From: Dryococelus australis
Lineage: Eukaryota; Arthropoda; Insecta; Phasmatodea; Phasmatidae
NCBI GenBank assembly: GCA_029891345.1
Contig: CM056999.1
Location: 30,996,418 to 31,060,417, forward strand
Length of the DNA: 64,000 nt
Reading direction: 5' to 3'
Made by a program: the position numbers and the translations under genes. Numbering within the stretch: the stretch's first letter is position 1; every line of letters starts with the position of its first letter. Below the pieces are notes generated by a model. The model was not told the origin of the DNA, did no database searches, and was given only the letters and a program-made list of their open reading frames with translations. Positions 1 to 11,340 of the stretch are shown in pieces.

Positions 1-420
1 TTAATAACAAATTCAAGCAGTGTACACGAGATGTTGCGTACACAACTTTCTTCTGTTTCTTGGGGATATATACGCCGAAATAGCTGCATTTTCCGGTGTA
101 AATATATATATTTCTGCCTCTTCATCGGGGCTTTGGGTGTGGAATTCTGTAATGAGTCCAGCTCTCACTTCCACACAGATACATTGTGCAGTGAGGCAAG
201 TGCGTAGTTGTTCCCATTTGGTTATGAACTCGTCGTATTTTGCCCACCAAGGGCGGGGTTTTCCTTGTAATTGATGGTGCGTTCATATGACCCATTGTTT
301 GACTGTGACGTGATGATCACGAAGTTCTGTTTCACACTTGCATATCAAAGAGGTTGGGTCTTCATCTGAACAGACACCGGTTCCTGGATTCGATGCTCTG
401 TGATTCTGGCCACATCTGCA
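1..420 (-). pseudogene. gypsy-lineage gag relic (lineage 1, copy 1), cut by the window edge
   Basis: Capsid-type gag remnant of a Ty3/gypsy element, read leftward. The minus strand holds an EDP-x-CE-x-EL stretch, then WWAKYDEFITKWEQL, then DEEAEIYIF. The same order of motifs (CE-x-EF, then W-x-Y-x-F, then D-E/K-EAE-x-F) occurs in the gag regions at 10508-11340 (plus) and 37520-38345 (minus), so all three belong to one lineage. Gag would form the particle that packages element RNA. Here the frame changes and in-frame stops make it non-functional, and no polymerase lies beside it inside the window; any downstream part would lie left of base 1. Confidence is moderate because the call rests on similarity between copies rather than on an intact domain. 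Confidence 0.6.
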
Positions 421-2070
421 CACATCTCAGCGATACACTAAACTGGGCAGAATGATTTGCTCATCCGGCCAACCAATACACAAATGATGGAAATCTGGCG
501 CACACACAATGTATCTGACTGTGTATGTGACTCTTCCGGAGAACTCAAGCCAGCTACATCAAGTGGCTTGATGTGCGTGGCATGATGCACATCGGTATTC
601 TAAACTGTCTGTGTATCGGGACTCACCGACCCATACTAAGCAATGATAGTGATAGGTCTGTGCACAGTGTATTACATATATGCTCACGCCAGGGCATGTA
701 TCCACTGTACACTTGTCGAGTAATTTGGGTGAGATGTTTTCAACCTGGTCAATCTCTAGGGTGCTGTGTTAGCTTTGTGGGGAGTCAGACATGACTACAG
801 GACGAATGGTTGAGCACCACAGGTGTTTTTATCGGTGAACTCCCTGAAGTCCGGTGGGGAATAGGGTGTTTTTATCGACGGACTCCCTAAAGTACGGTAT
901 TTTTAGGGATTTGACTCCCGATTAGATGGCTACAGGGGAAACACTTGCCATCAAATTTCAGGGGACTGACTAAAAATTCTACAGATGCGGATATTCTGTA
1001 CAGGTGGTCTTGACGTATTACTCACCCAAAGAAATAAAACCAACCCCATTAAACTTTATGTTGAACATGTTGATAGGCCTATGTTAGGTATTGTCAAGTT
1101 TAACTAAAAAAAAAACAATGTAAATGGGAATATTAAAGAAAATTTTTCCAGTACACTCAAACTTAAACTTAATAAAAACTGTATTTGAAAACCTCTTTAT
1201 AAATAACTTGCTCAGAAATACCTATTTTTGCATGTATAGGCTACACTGAATTTTTGTATGCCTGTAAAAATTGTTAAGTTACAATTCCGTAAAAACATAA
1301 TAAATTTCAACGTAATTTCTCCACTACAAAACATTTGTGACAGAAAACGTGTATTATGTTGCAATGTTTACAAATAAATGTCGTACAATTACTATTCCAC
1401 AGATGGTAATGTGACTTGAGAAAGCAAAAACCACGACAACATGTTGCATAAAATGGCATCTATCAACGTGTTCTTATGGTGTGGTGGTGGCTACTGTGCA
1501 AACTACGTACACTTCAATATTGTTGTAGCTAAAGTGCAGTGAATAGGGTTTCCTTAATTTTGCGTTGCCGTTTTTCTAACTTTCCGGAAATATTTATTAG
1601 TGTTACATTTTATACATAATGCATTTGTAATTTTTATCAAAAAATATGAAATATGAAATAAAAAACTTGCGAGTATTGGCAAAGTCTCATCGCGAATCAA
1701 TATCTCAAAAATATGGCACTGCTGCTTCTTGCCCATTGTTACCAACATGACTGCCATCAAAAACATTGAAATTGTTTGTTGATAATCTAATAAAATTTTA
1801 CAGTACATATTTCTTATATATATGTACCGTATCCCCACATTTTTTATTTTTTTTTTATTTTGTGCTCTTTAATTATACGGTGTGTATTGTGGGAGGTCTG
1901 TTATTATTTATTATTTCTAGATACAAAGTACAAGTTAAGTGTGACATTGTGACTATACAGGTTATTTTGGAAATGGTAAATTATATAAATGGAACTAAAT
2001 GCAGGGCAGCGAGATGTAAGCTGAACAATGTGTGTTGAAAATTTATTTTATTTGTGATTTCTATTAGTAT
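421..2070. other. non-coding stretch, nothing recognised
   Basis: Mixed composition to about 800, possibly leader of the gag relic on its left, then strongly AT-rich. Short open frames occur on both strands but none shows a domain, splice context or similarity to another part of the window. Confidence 0.5.
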
Positions 2071-2312
2071 TATAGGCTGTGCATGGTAAACTGAGCACTT
2101 TTGAAGCCCTAGTAACTTTTTTTCATTCAGCCATAGTTTATTATTTAACCACTTTTTAAAAATAAATACTAATATGTAAGTAATACACATAGTATGTATA
2201 TTTCACCGTAATCTGAATTTAACCTCCAAGGTTACAATAAAATATATTTATTGACTACTATTCCAAACGAGAGGCCTGTCAAAAGTGCTCACTTTACCAT
2301 GAACAGCCTATA
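2071..2312. mobile_element. Tc1/mariner-type MITE, copy 1
   Basis: A 242-bp element with 34-bp terminal inverted repeats (2071-2104 and 2279-2312) that differ at two positions. The ends read TATAGGCTGT at the left and ACAGCCTATA at the right, consistent with a TA target duplication. The interior is AT-rich and non-coding, so movement would depend on a transposase supplied elsewhere. A degenerate second copy lies at 5993-6245, and single ends of the same or a sister family lie near 10107 and 53261. Confidence 0.85.
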
Positions 2313-3247
2313 CTTGTACATGTTGACATAATATACTGTATATCGCCTTTGTATGCCTTGGCGAGTACAGCTGACTTATACTTTTTGCTTAATACTTCTT
2401 TGTTTAATGATCGAAGCATGTAATTATCAGTGTTGTTACAGAAATTTTTGTTCAATCGATGCAGATTAAATTTAATTTTGAATTCTGCAAAAACTGATTT
2501 TTTTTAGCATTATTAACATAGGAATTTGGTTGGGGCCCCACAGAAATACTTGTTGGACATGGACATTCAGTTCAAACTGGTTCGATGGTTCGAACTTTGA
2601 CTGTACTATCTTGCTGGGGTCTACTGGACGCTAGTCTCTTAGACCGCACAAGCTCTAAGGAGAATGCGGTATCATGTGCTAGGCGTAATCTAAGGGGGTG
2701 ACTAGTGGATTAGCCATCTGGCTAAGGCAATTAGTTAAGAGCATGACTGGTATGTCCTAACATCCTAGTTGATACTATGGCAGTTAAAGCCCCACAAGTT
2801 GTGTGGCAAAGAAAACTTTCCCTCCTCCCGCTACTTTTAAGAATGACCAACTGGGGTGTGGTTCTACATGTTGGGTTTTATGCTGTTGAGTTCAAACCAA
2901 CGTTTGGGAAGGTTAATTATAAATCCTAATTTGGAAAAATAAATTTTAACAAAAGTGGATTTCAAAGTAACAGAAGTAGATGTTTTATACCATGATGCCA
3001 GTATTCCGAGGACATGGATAAGGCAAGCTCCTTAATGCTAACGGGTGCCTTGCCCGAGTATAGGACTGGTCTGGTAGGCTGTCTGGTGGGGACAAAATCT
3101 ACAGCTGCAGTTGCATCCCTTTTTACAGCCCTGTACTTTACCTTGAGGTGACTAAGAGGAAGCAGATTCCTCCTCTGTGGCTGGCTCAGCGACTCGGCAG
3201 GCGGTAGGGCTGTGGAGGGTTCCGGCGGGCTTGGCAGTTGTGGAGAG
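2313..3247. other. non-coding stretch, nothing firm
   Basis: AT-rich to about 2520, then mixed composition with no frame I can assign. The block at 2690-2790 faintly resembles a tRNA-derived sequence but has no convincing B box, so no SINE is called. Confidence 0.4.
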
Positions 3248-3709
3248 CTAGGAAGGTATTTGTTGGGGACTGTTGGTATATATAACTGGGAAATTAGGTT
3301 GACACAACCATGAGTTGTCTAATCCTAATGGTGGCTCATCTTCTTGCCTGAAGGGCTTTATAATGGGATGAGGAAGGCGTTCTATTCTTTCTGGTGGGGT
3401 AAACAATGGGGCAGGTATGGCACTGGTATTACTGCTAGATAATAAGCAAGTGATATTACTCTCGGAAGCATATATAGTTTTCCTTAATCTCCTCCATACC
3501 CCTCCTTTCCGGGAATATGGCATAACAAAGGATAAAAAGGGTCTCATTGAGAATGGGCCGGTGACTCCTACCCTACTGTTTTCTGCCAAATATTCAGACT
3601 TGCAGTGAACGGCATCCAAGGATGTTCCTTTCGTCTGGCCCCGAAGGAGGCGGCAGACAAAATGCGGATATTGTTTGAAATGGGTCGTTTCATTTCGCAA
3701 CTTTTCCAA
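3248..3709 (-). CDS. unidentified open frame of about 150 codons
   Basis: This is among the longest uninterrupted minus-strand frames in the left part of the window. It begins at a TTG with no ATG at the start, so it may be an exon or a fragment of a larger frame. The middle is basic (KGGVWRRLRKT) and the C-terminal half is proline-rich. I do not recognise the protein. The sequence is less AT-rich than its surroundings, like the gypsy-derived blocks elsewhere in the window, and LTR-like promoter sequence lies upstream at 3960-4330, so a retroelement origin is plausible. It could also be a chance frame in GC-richer DNA. Confidence 0.25.
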   Translation of the reverse strand: MEKLRNETTHFKQYPHFVCRLLRGQTKGTSLDAVHCKSEYLAENSRVGVTGPFSMRPFLSFVMPYSRKGGVWRRLRKTIYASESNITCLLSSSNTSAIPAPLFTPPERIERLPHPIIKPFRQEDEPPLGLDNSWLCQPNFPVIYTNSPQQIPS

Positions 3710-3959
3710 TCCTGTCCAACCTGACCACCCTTTACAACCTACAAACTCGCCATGTTCCTGCTTGCACCGAACGCAGTTTCATGCATGGCAATAATTTTCG
3801 CTCAATTCCTGCAAAAATCTATGAAAATTGCTGTAAATGGGAGCCTTCTTACCTTATACTGCATGACAGCGGGACGTCACGTTGATCGATAGCCCGGCGT
3901 GAGTAAAGCTGGGGCAGACAATCAACTGTTCGTACTGCAGGTCAAGAATGCGGTTTACA

Positions 3960-4330
3960 ACATGACCTGCCATGAAGTGGTTCTACCTCAAACTGGACGA
4001 GGCAGCTGTGTTCCTCGAGATGCCGCACCAAGGAGCCCCTGTCGCCAGCAACACTTAGGAGTGCCACTTTAAATTTACAGCAGAAGGAAGTGATTTTTCC
4101 CCAGAAATGGACAATAATTATCAAACAAAGAAATAATGTGATTGGTGGACTTGAAATTATGTCATTGTGCCCCGGCACTGTGGAGGGAAGTAGTCATAAT
4201 TTTGGGTATAAATACCCCGGGTAGCTACTTGCTCAGGGAGATGCAGCACCTGGGACTTCACCATAAGTTAAGTATGAACTTTATACTGTGAAGACCCTTC
4301 AGGTCAAAATGTATGAAAGGGAACCTGTGT
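3960..4330 (+). promoter_or_regulatory. LTR-like core promoter with TATA box
   Basis: A clear TATAAATA at 4207-4214 sits in GC-richer DNA (GGG before it, CCCCGGG after it) within AT-rich flanks, followed by a plausible start region and leader. This matches the layout of a retroelement LTR promoter. I could not find a partner LTR or define the TG...CA ends, so the LTR assignment is an inference. Confidence 0.35.
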
Positions 4331-5180
4331 GTCCCGTTTCGGTAGTAGAAAATTCAAAGTCTTGAAAATTCCAGAATGCTGGATAAAGCTAGCATCTTGT
4401 AAAGGCTGTTTGAGATTTTCAATTAAAGTAAAAAGCCTTAGTCATAACTTAAAATGTTAAAGTTAAAATGAAGATACAGTACTTTAAAAATTTACGCACT
4501 CCAGGAAATCAAGACTGAACTAATGATTACACAGGCTGTTTAGAAAAATATACTTTTAAGTTGTATGTTCAGCCTTATGAAATTGTCAAGTCACAGAAAT
4601 TTTAAGATAGTAAAGTTTTAATGACTTATGAATATTTTGAATGATTAGTTAAGCCATACGAATATTGTAAAAGAAGGCAAGACTTAAGAGACGTTTTCAA
4701 TGTTACGTTAAATAATGTAACGTATCTAGAAAGACATTCCTTTGCTGGAATGTACCTCAGTATTTTATGAATTTTTATGGGAACATTTTATATTGCCTGT
4801 ATTTAGCTAAAGGTGTAATTAGCAATTAAATTATATACAGTATTTGCGTTGTAAGCAAGTTAACCTCAGTATTAATGGCTGTGCATGTGTTAATAACAGC
4901 CCAGTATTATGGAAGTTTTATGCAATACTTTCCACGAGTGTTTTCTATATGATGTTTTATATTGATCATGTTATATATTCGCCAGATGCTTTTTCTAAAT
5001 ACAAGACTTTTCCAAACCGACTCATATTTCTTGTGTATTAGCAAACACAAGAAAATTTTAACTTTGCTGTTTTTAAGATGCTGCCTTGGTTTTGTGGTTT
5101 TGATACTTTTGTGTTGCCCAGAAAGTGCTACAGGACGTAGCATGCTCAAGCCACTTCTGTCTAATTACCCGACAGAGAGC
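4331..5180. other. AT-rich stretch, nothing recognised
   Basis: No coding frame, inverted repeat or splice-bounded exon is apparent. It separates the LTR-like promoter from the 209-bp tandem repeat. Confidence 0.5.
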
Positions 5181-5530
5181 TCCATTCCTGCCCCAAAAGA
5201 AGCAGTAGTGGAGTATGGAATTACTTAACCCGTTCAATTCACATGGTGGATGAATTTCTAGTGAATTTGGGCTCCTTTGAAGGACTGCAAAGTTGGCAGA
5301 ACTACAGCGACCTCTTAATATGTGAGTATTTAGCAAGGTGTTCCGGTCTAGGTCTCCACGGGGGGTTGATCAGTCTATCCAAATTCAGCTCTGTTCCGGC
5401 CCCAAAAGAAGTGGTGGTGGAGTATGGAACTCCTTAATCTGGTCAGTTCACCAGATGGATGTGTACCTGCTTTTCGACTCCGTCGAAGGACTATCGGGGT
5501 AGCAGAACTTGAGCGGCCTCTTAGTATACA
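5181..5530. repeat. tandem duplication with about 209-bp period
   Basis: Two diverged units. CCCCAAAAGAAG occurs at 5191 and at 5400, each followed by GTGGAGTATGGAA and a CTTAA, and a CCTCTTA motif recurs near 5310 and 5517. The units are less AT-rich than their flanks. Such duplications are common in retroelement leaders; the function is unknown. Confidence 0.7.
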
Positions 5531-5992
5531 TGTAATCAATTTTACATTCACGTAATGCCAGTTTCATTACTGCTGGTTAGGTAACAAAGGATTACCAATG
5601 TATAACAAAAATTTACATGCCTTCAATTTTTGGTTATTACTTTCAGCAGAAAAGTTATAAACCATAAGAACCTATAAAACAAGTACGGGCATGGGAGGAA
5701 GGGTGGGGCTCAGACTTCATCTTACAAAATTTGGTTTATATTATATGGTATTTTTCAAACACTGCAATCTGTAATATATTCTAAGTTGCTTCGATTTGTG
5801 TCTAGTTAGCTTTCATAACATAACAATATAAGTTAAATAGCAACTTAATTTTTACTTTCAAAACACTGAAATACATGTGTTTAACTACTTTTATGGAGGA
5901 TGACGTTTCTTTTATATTCTGGACTTAGGCCTACCCCTCTCCTTTTTTCCTAGGTTACTAAAGATGGGTGTTACAAAACTACACTAAACAGG
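5531..5992. other. AT-rich stretch, nothing recognised
   Basis: Contains one TAGGCCTA palindrome (5926-5933) and otherwise no recognisable structure. Confidence 0.5.
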
Positions 5993-6245
5993 CCTACCTG
6001 CTTTACATGGGTCAAACAAAATTAAGCCTTTTAAGGCCCTGCTAAATTTTTCATTCTAGCTGAGGTCTACCTTTCTGCCACTTTTTAAGATAAACATTGC
6101 CATGTGACTAATAAACACAGTGTATAGGCCGACATTTCACCACTCTCAAAAGTTATGTCTGAGGCTGCAATAACATCTATATATTAGTGGTTAGTGCCTG
6201 TCAGGAGGGCCTAAAAATGTGCCCAGTTTACAGTGAATAATTTCA
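5993..6245. mobile_element. Tc1/mariner-type MITE, degenerate copy 2
   Basis: The interior follows the same succession of sequence as the MITE at 2071-2312: a TTTTTCATTCTAG block, a CCACTTTTTAA block, a TTTCACC block, and a GGCCT just before the right end. The terminal repeats are heavily diverged and only the right-hand AAAATGTGC...GTTTACAGTGAA is readable. The boundaries are approximate. Confidence 0.5.
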
Positions 6246-6735
6246 AATAAACAGAAAGTCAACCACTTTTGAGAAATAAAACAAATTTTTAAGCTTCTAT
6301 TATATATTATTTTACTGTATTTACTCTCATCCCAAATGTTAAAAAGTGTTTCTCAAACTACCATATGTATCTTTTCAACTGATGAATATAGTTCCTATAG
6401 TTTATAAAGTAATGGTAAACACAGCTATTGTGACCTTAGAATAATAAAAAAGTATGTTAGGTAGAACAAATATAAGAAACTGTAAGATAAGCAAACTATT
6501 ATTTTATAAATTTTTTCGTTTCCAAGCACTATATTTGAGACCTAGTATTCCAGAGGCGGAACGCGGTAGCACCGGTTAGCCAGTCGATAGCGCAGCATGT
6601 TGCTGGCCACAGACGTGGCGCTGACCAACAGTTGCTCCAGATTTCGAACAGTATCGATCGGGCAGTGACTGGCGTGCTAGCTTTAGGCCTGCTGTTGCCA
6701 TACGGCTCGTTCTCCGACATAAAGCCAGAAATCTT
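6246..6735. other. intergenic stretch, nothing firm
   Basis: AT-rich to about 6535, then a GC-richer patch at 6540-6720 that is open on the minus strand but not recognisable. Confidence 0.4.
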
Positions 6736-6868
6736 GCTAAGTTTCAAAGTAGGAAATTATAGTATAGAATACTGAAATGTGCTTTACAATTTGAACATGT
6801 GTGTAACCTTCTTTGCCAACATTACGTTCTATTGCTACATACTATAATTTCCTACTTTGAAAATTAGC
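6736..6868. repeat. foldback hairpin, 31-bp arms
   Basis: Left arm 6736-6766 and right arm 6838-6868 are near-perfect inverse complements around the core TCAAAGTAGGAAATTATAGT, with a 71-bp spacer. As RNA or single-stranded DNA this would form a long stem. No flanking target duplication was identified, so it could be a tiny foldback element or an insertion scar. Confidence 0.8.
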
Positions 6869-6984
6869 AATCGTAAACACAAATGCAATTACCTAAATAA
6901 AACGTACAAACAAATAAGTTTTTTATCATATGATGTACTTTCACTTTGAAGATCATGACTGTGCGACATGGCATACGTTCTTAC

Positions 6985-7109
6985 CTTTGTAATTTTACAC
7001 CTCTTATTTCAGGTTCCACAAAATTATGGGAACTGATGTAATAAAGTATTATATCAGTATCCACTCGTGGCAAATTAGCTGACTGTGCTTTCACAAAGTT
7101 GCCTTCCAT
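6985..7109 (-). pseudogene. isolated first exon of a YqaJ/SWIM-type accessory gene (ISL2EU-like)
   Basis: An ATG at 7109-7107 opens a 41-codon minus-strand frame that ends exactly at a strong splice donor (AAAG|GTAAGA at 6985/6984). It contains LPRVDTDIILYY followed by EIRGVKLQR. As I recall, metazoan transposon-associated proteins with an N-terminal region, a SWIM zinc finger and a C-terminal YqaJ nuclease start with an LP-x-VD ... AEIRG-x-K pattern, which this fits. TGACGTCA lies about 57 bp upstream of the ATG (7166-7173). No second exon is recognisable to the left; GC-richer sequence and the 6736-6868 hairpin occupy that place. It is read as a stranded piece of a second ISL2EU-type element, with the family match being recall rather than a search result. 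Confidence 0.5.
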
Positions 7110-8188
7110 TTTAATGCTGCGTGTTTGCATTAACATGCCGGGGCTGGCCGCTGGCGTATGACTAGTGACGTCAAAACCAATGAGAACGCGTTCCGCAATC
7201 ACGTGTTATTGGCCGCCATTCTTACTTTTTTAAAACGAAAATTTCTTTGTAAAACCGATTTTTATGCAACAAATGTATTTTCACTTTCATATGCATATAC
7301 AAATGTGTTCATGTCATTTTCAACTATATATGCAAAATTTTCATGTTATCTATTAAATCGCACAATTTTGTAAACTGCACGGTCAGTGAATTACTTTGTG
7401 TTATGTTTTACTCCTTCATATTGTTTTGTGTAAGTGTTCAAATCTCATTTTATACAATGGTGAAGGATTTCGTACATCATTTCGAAAGAAGCTGCTTAGT
7501 AACCTGTCTTTGTTGCAACATTAAATTTGTTTCTTGAAAACAGAACTGCCAGAACTATAAGCTTGCCAATCAACTTTAGAGAACTGTTAAAATCACATTT
7601 TATAACAACTGCAAAATCATTTTTTTATATTTGGTTTTCCAAAAAATCTAAGTTTCGAATAAATTAAATTTCCATAATGTTATTACTAGAAATGTTTGGA
7701 AGACAAAATTCAGTCTATCCAACATTTTGTTTACACTATAAAAGTGAATAAACAAATAGTTTAAACCTATTGCTCTATATGAAGTTGCAAGGACTGATTG
7801 ACGTTAACAATATAATAAATCATTAGCCTAGTTTGCTTCAAAAAACATTTTAAGCCACCAAGTTTAATGACACAAAATCAAATACACAGAAAGGGTTGGT
7901 TACAAGGCCAACATAGAAGGTAAATGAGGGCTTTAACCTCTGTGTCCGATTATGTAGGGATGCCACACAGTACACGCAAAATCCAAATTACCTCCATGAC
8001 GACATCAAAGGGTGCTCACCTGTCCCTGGCCAGCTCATAAGTGGGATCTTCCTTTCATGCTGGGATGTCTCATTTAAGATTATGTGGGTTGCGAGCATTC
8101 TTGTTTAATGGAAGATTTGGGGACTGTAACCTCTAGATTTAATTTTACTTTTAAAATTCTGATAGAGACAGTACGTGAACAAGTGATG
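7110..8188. other. upstream flank of the 6985-7109 exon, otherwise AT-rich
   Basis: The first 130 bp are GC-richer and carry TGACGTCA (7166-7173) and a GGCCGCC block, fitting a promoter or subterminal region of the exon on its left. The rest is AT-rich without recognisable genes. Confidence 0.4.
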
Positions 8189-9360
8189 GTGGTGGCCTCC
8201 AAATTGAGTGATGCCAGTATCGCAGGAACCATACCACCAAGGCGCTACTCTCGTCTGGGCAGGACGCCGGTGTAAAAAATGGGACATGTAGGCTTATGTG
8301 CTGGCATGAAGTTGGGAGCCACACATATTGTAATCACTGTAATGGGACGGCGCTTTACCTTTCTCTTCTTCTCTGACTGGTTCACTGGGGTGGCCTGCTG
8401 TGGAACAGCGGCCGACTCTGGTTGTGGCAGAAGAGGGCTCTCACTATTCGCAGGTCCTTGTGGTGAGGAAAAATGGTAGTGTAAGGTTCTGGGAGGGGAT
8501 GGGTTTCGTATCCCAATACGTCAGTGTTAAGAAGAACAATTAATAAATGCATTAATGAAATCCTGCCTAGTACTCTAGTAGGCAGCATGAAAAGAGAATA
8601 ACTTTCCTGTATCTCAGGAATAATTAGATTATTAATTTCACTTTCCAGTTTCCTTAATCACTGTTTTAAGCGTAACTTCTGCCAACTCCTATGTGTTTGT
8701 GGCATAAGGTTGAATTAAAAGAATTGTGAAAATAAAAAGCCACAAGACAAAGCCGGGTGTAACAGCAGTCTTAACATGTGCTCCTAAGATGGTATTGAGG
8801 CAGTGATATGGACGATGTGGTGTGGGAGCCTCTGGAGTCTGTTGTCGACCCTGATGGTGCTGGCGGAGGCGGACGAAGAGGTTGAAGGCCTCGGGTTGAT
8901 GTCGGCCCTCTGGGAGGTTGCTGGATGTGGCCGAAGAGCATCGTCATTGACCACTGGGCCTTCCGTGGTCATGGGCGCGGGCGAGGGACTCTGCCCTGGT
9001 GCTAGCACTGTATGCTCTCGTAGCCAGTCAGACGCTGCAGCAAGCTCTCCTGCGGCCTAGGCTGGGATGCCTTTTAAAGTCATTTTTCCAGCGTCTTGGC
9101 ACTCAGAGGGGAACGGGGAATTAACTCTGCCTCTCGGGGGTTGGAGCTTGTGAAGTCACATGCATGAACCATGGATCCTTACCTGCGGTGGTGCTCAGCA
9201 CGAGGTGTTGACACATCTTGCCCTTATGTTCTCTTGGAGGCTGTGACTTTCTGGTGGGCAGCTGGCACCCCCACAGCAGCGCGAAATTCAATGTGTGCAT
9301 CTGCGTTTAGTGGGAGCCCCATAGTAATAGGAGCACTTCTTCGAGACGAGGCCATGAAGT
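8189..9360. other. GC-richer block, probable retroelement debris
   Basis: Open frames occur on both strands at 8784-9060 but no domain is recognisable. The segment near 8189-8213 (GTGGCCTCCAAATTGAGTGA) recurs, inverted and slightly diverged, at 11995-12020. This ties the block to the GC-rich repeat region at 11.8-12.8 kb and so probably to a gypsy lineage, by inference. Confidence 0.35.
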
Positions 9361-9615
9361 GATTATTCCTTGTACAGGATATTAATTGTGTTTGAGAGGA
9401 GGGCTCATTATGAACACCAGGGAAATTTTGGGGTAAAATCTGTAGAGCAGAAAAAAGTTAAATGAATAAAATAATGTTTTAGAAATTAAAAAATGGCTAC
9501 ATAACAATGAATTAAGTCTGCACCACTCTACTCCCTGGAGCATGAGTTGTATCAAACAGAGAGTGCCGCACCAATTAATATGCTTCATTAATTTTATTCT
9601 AATTATGTGCATCAA

Positions 9616-10017
9616 TTAGGGAGAAAAATATGAAGCCAGTAAGTCGGTGTGGCTTTGCACGCCTGGTAATGCTCGTACTTTACAAAGGAGACTGCTGCAA
9701 GATTTTTGCATGAAATCACAGTTTTGTGGCTGTATTATGGGACGAGAGTAGGGCGGGGAAATTTTGGAAAACGACATGATGTAATAGTCAACACTTGTAA
9801 GCAGCAATATAATTATAATATAATTATTGTACTTACCTATGTCAGTGTTGCATAACACTACTTGGGGGGTAGGCAGAAGTGGCTCATAAACATTCTTTTG
9901 TGGGGAAACCAAAGGCAAACCGGAATTCCACCTGGTACCTGACGATATGTAAATTGGCAAGGTTGAAGTAACACAATCTGCAATAGCTTTAAAACCCCCA
10001 ATACACGTGTGGTTCAC
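9616..10017 (-). CDS. unidentified open frame with an internal splice donor
   Basis: A 133-codon frame that starts after a stop and not at an ATG. About 62 codons in, it contains a strong donor (CATAG|GTAAGTAC, near 9833-9841), so the first part behaves like an exon and the AT-rich stretch after it like an intron. The residues beyond are cysteine-containing (MQKSCSSLLCKV). I do not recognise the protein. It may be part of a transposon gene or chance. Confidence 0.25.
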   Translation of the reverse strand: MNHTCIGGFKAIADCVTSTLPIYISSGTRWNSGLPLVSPQKNVYEPLLPTPQVVLCNTDIGKYNNYIIIILLLTSVDYYIMSFSKISPPYSRPIIQPQNCDFMQKSCSSLLCKVRALPGVQSHTDLLASYFSP

Positions 10018-10106
10018 TCTTCATTTGTAAATATTAATTATTCACACAGTAAAATGAGGAAAATGCAGATAGAAAACATAACACCACATCCTTCACTACC
10101 TCCGAA

Positions 10107-10144
10107 GGCTGTTGACAATAAAGTGAGCACTTTTGAAATCAACC
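10107..10144 (+). repeat. solo MITE end related to 2071-2312
   Basis: GGCTGTT, then AAAGTGAGCACTTTTGAAAT, reproduces the terminal repeat of the Tc1-type MITE. The downstream ATCAACC is shared with the inverted end at 53261-53294, suggesting a sister subfamily. No matching right end was found. Confidence 0.55.
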
Positions 10145-10507
10145 TTAGAAAAACGTCACTGCTCCCTCTAGCATATATTTAAATGGGCTCACTGAGTGAC
10201 ACGTGCCCAGTAGAGTTGCTAATGATGGATGGAAAGTAGTTCATATATTAACGTTGAATAAACCATGTTCAGTAACCATTTGTGATAACTTATTTCTGTT
10301 TTTTTTTTTAATGCATCAAAGTGTAAAGATAAGCAGATTTGTAAAATATTTACCCCCATTCACGGACGGTGTGGAGTACCAATGCGACGAGTGTCGAACA
10401 TCACAGAAAGCCTTTCGCAATTGGATTACCTGCCCAGGGTGGGTACCAACATAGTGTGCTATATACTATTTGGGGAAACATAGCAGCCACAATTACCAGA
10501 ATTTACA

Positions 10508-11340
10508 GGATGTCCTCAAACAGACCCACTAGTGTTCACAGCTAAATGTGAGAGGGAGTTTTGCACTCACGAAATTCCCGAAAAGCAAATGGTCTCAGGA
10601 GCACAAACCACGCTTAAGGGTAAAGCTCCTCTCGAATGATGGCAGAAGTAGAGGGAGTTTATTTCTGAGTGGAGCCAACTCACTAGCCGCCTTGCCCAAC
10701 AATTTGCCGGCAAGGATGTACAGGCGCACCTTACTACAGAGTTTTACAGCCGATTGCAAACACCGGACGAGGAGGCTGAAACATTCTTTCTGCAATGCCC
10801 CAAGTCACGAGCAGTGAACAAAATGATCTAGGTAGCACAGGAGAGAGAGAAATTTCCACGAGCAGAATTAGATAGACCGCAGACATTGGAGTAATGGGAA
10901 GGAAGTGAGACTGACACGCTGTCAACCCTTCCCAACTCCCCAGCGCTCTCATTCATAAACAACCTGCCACCTCACATCTCTGCTACGGAGGTTAAGAGGG
11001 AGTGGGGAGATGGAAAACAGACAAATTCATGACCCACCCCTCCCCCTCCTAGAGAACCAATATACCTAAATGCTGGTTGACCCAACAGGCACTTTAACCA
11101 TGATTGCTCTGGAAAGTAAACTGTCTTTAAGTGGAAGAAAGAAGCATTTCCTCTCAACCGATTACGGGAGAAGCAAAAGTTGAACCCGACATGAAACTGC
11201 GAACATTGCCCTTGCAGTCTCCGGTCCTGCCACAGAGGACAACCAAACCAATGTAACAATTGAGTTACAAATAGTGAATGACCGACTGGCCTCAGATTCT
11301 CTAAGGAAGACAAGAGGCGAGGCCCGAAAAGCCCGACGAT
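10508..11340 (+). pseudogene. gypsy gag relic (lineage 1, copy 2) with zinc-knuckle remnant
   Basis: From about 10508 one frame carries DP-x-VF-x-CEREF, LKGKAPLE, then EFISEWSQL, FAGKDVQAHLTTEFY and DEEAETFF, interrupted by three in-frame stops. These match position by position the motifs at the left edge and at 37520-38345. About 90 codons later HFNHDC looks like the second half of a CCHC zinc knuckle whose first cysteines are lost. Gag packages the element RNA; this copy cannot be expressed whole. No protease or RT follows, so the copy is 3' truncated or rearranged into the GC-rich repeats at 11.8-12.8 kb. Confidence 0.7.

Noticed and set aside
2690-2800. tRNA-derived SINE-like block
   Set aside because: GTTAAGAGCATGACTGG and a later TTGATAC faintly resemble a tRNA, but there is no proper B box or second copy in the window.
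8784-9060. serine- and alanine-rich overlapping frames on both strands
   Set aside because: Both strands are open because the DNA is GC-rich; no motif distinguishes a real protein.
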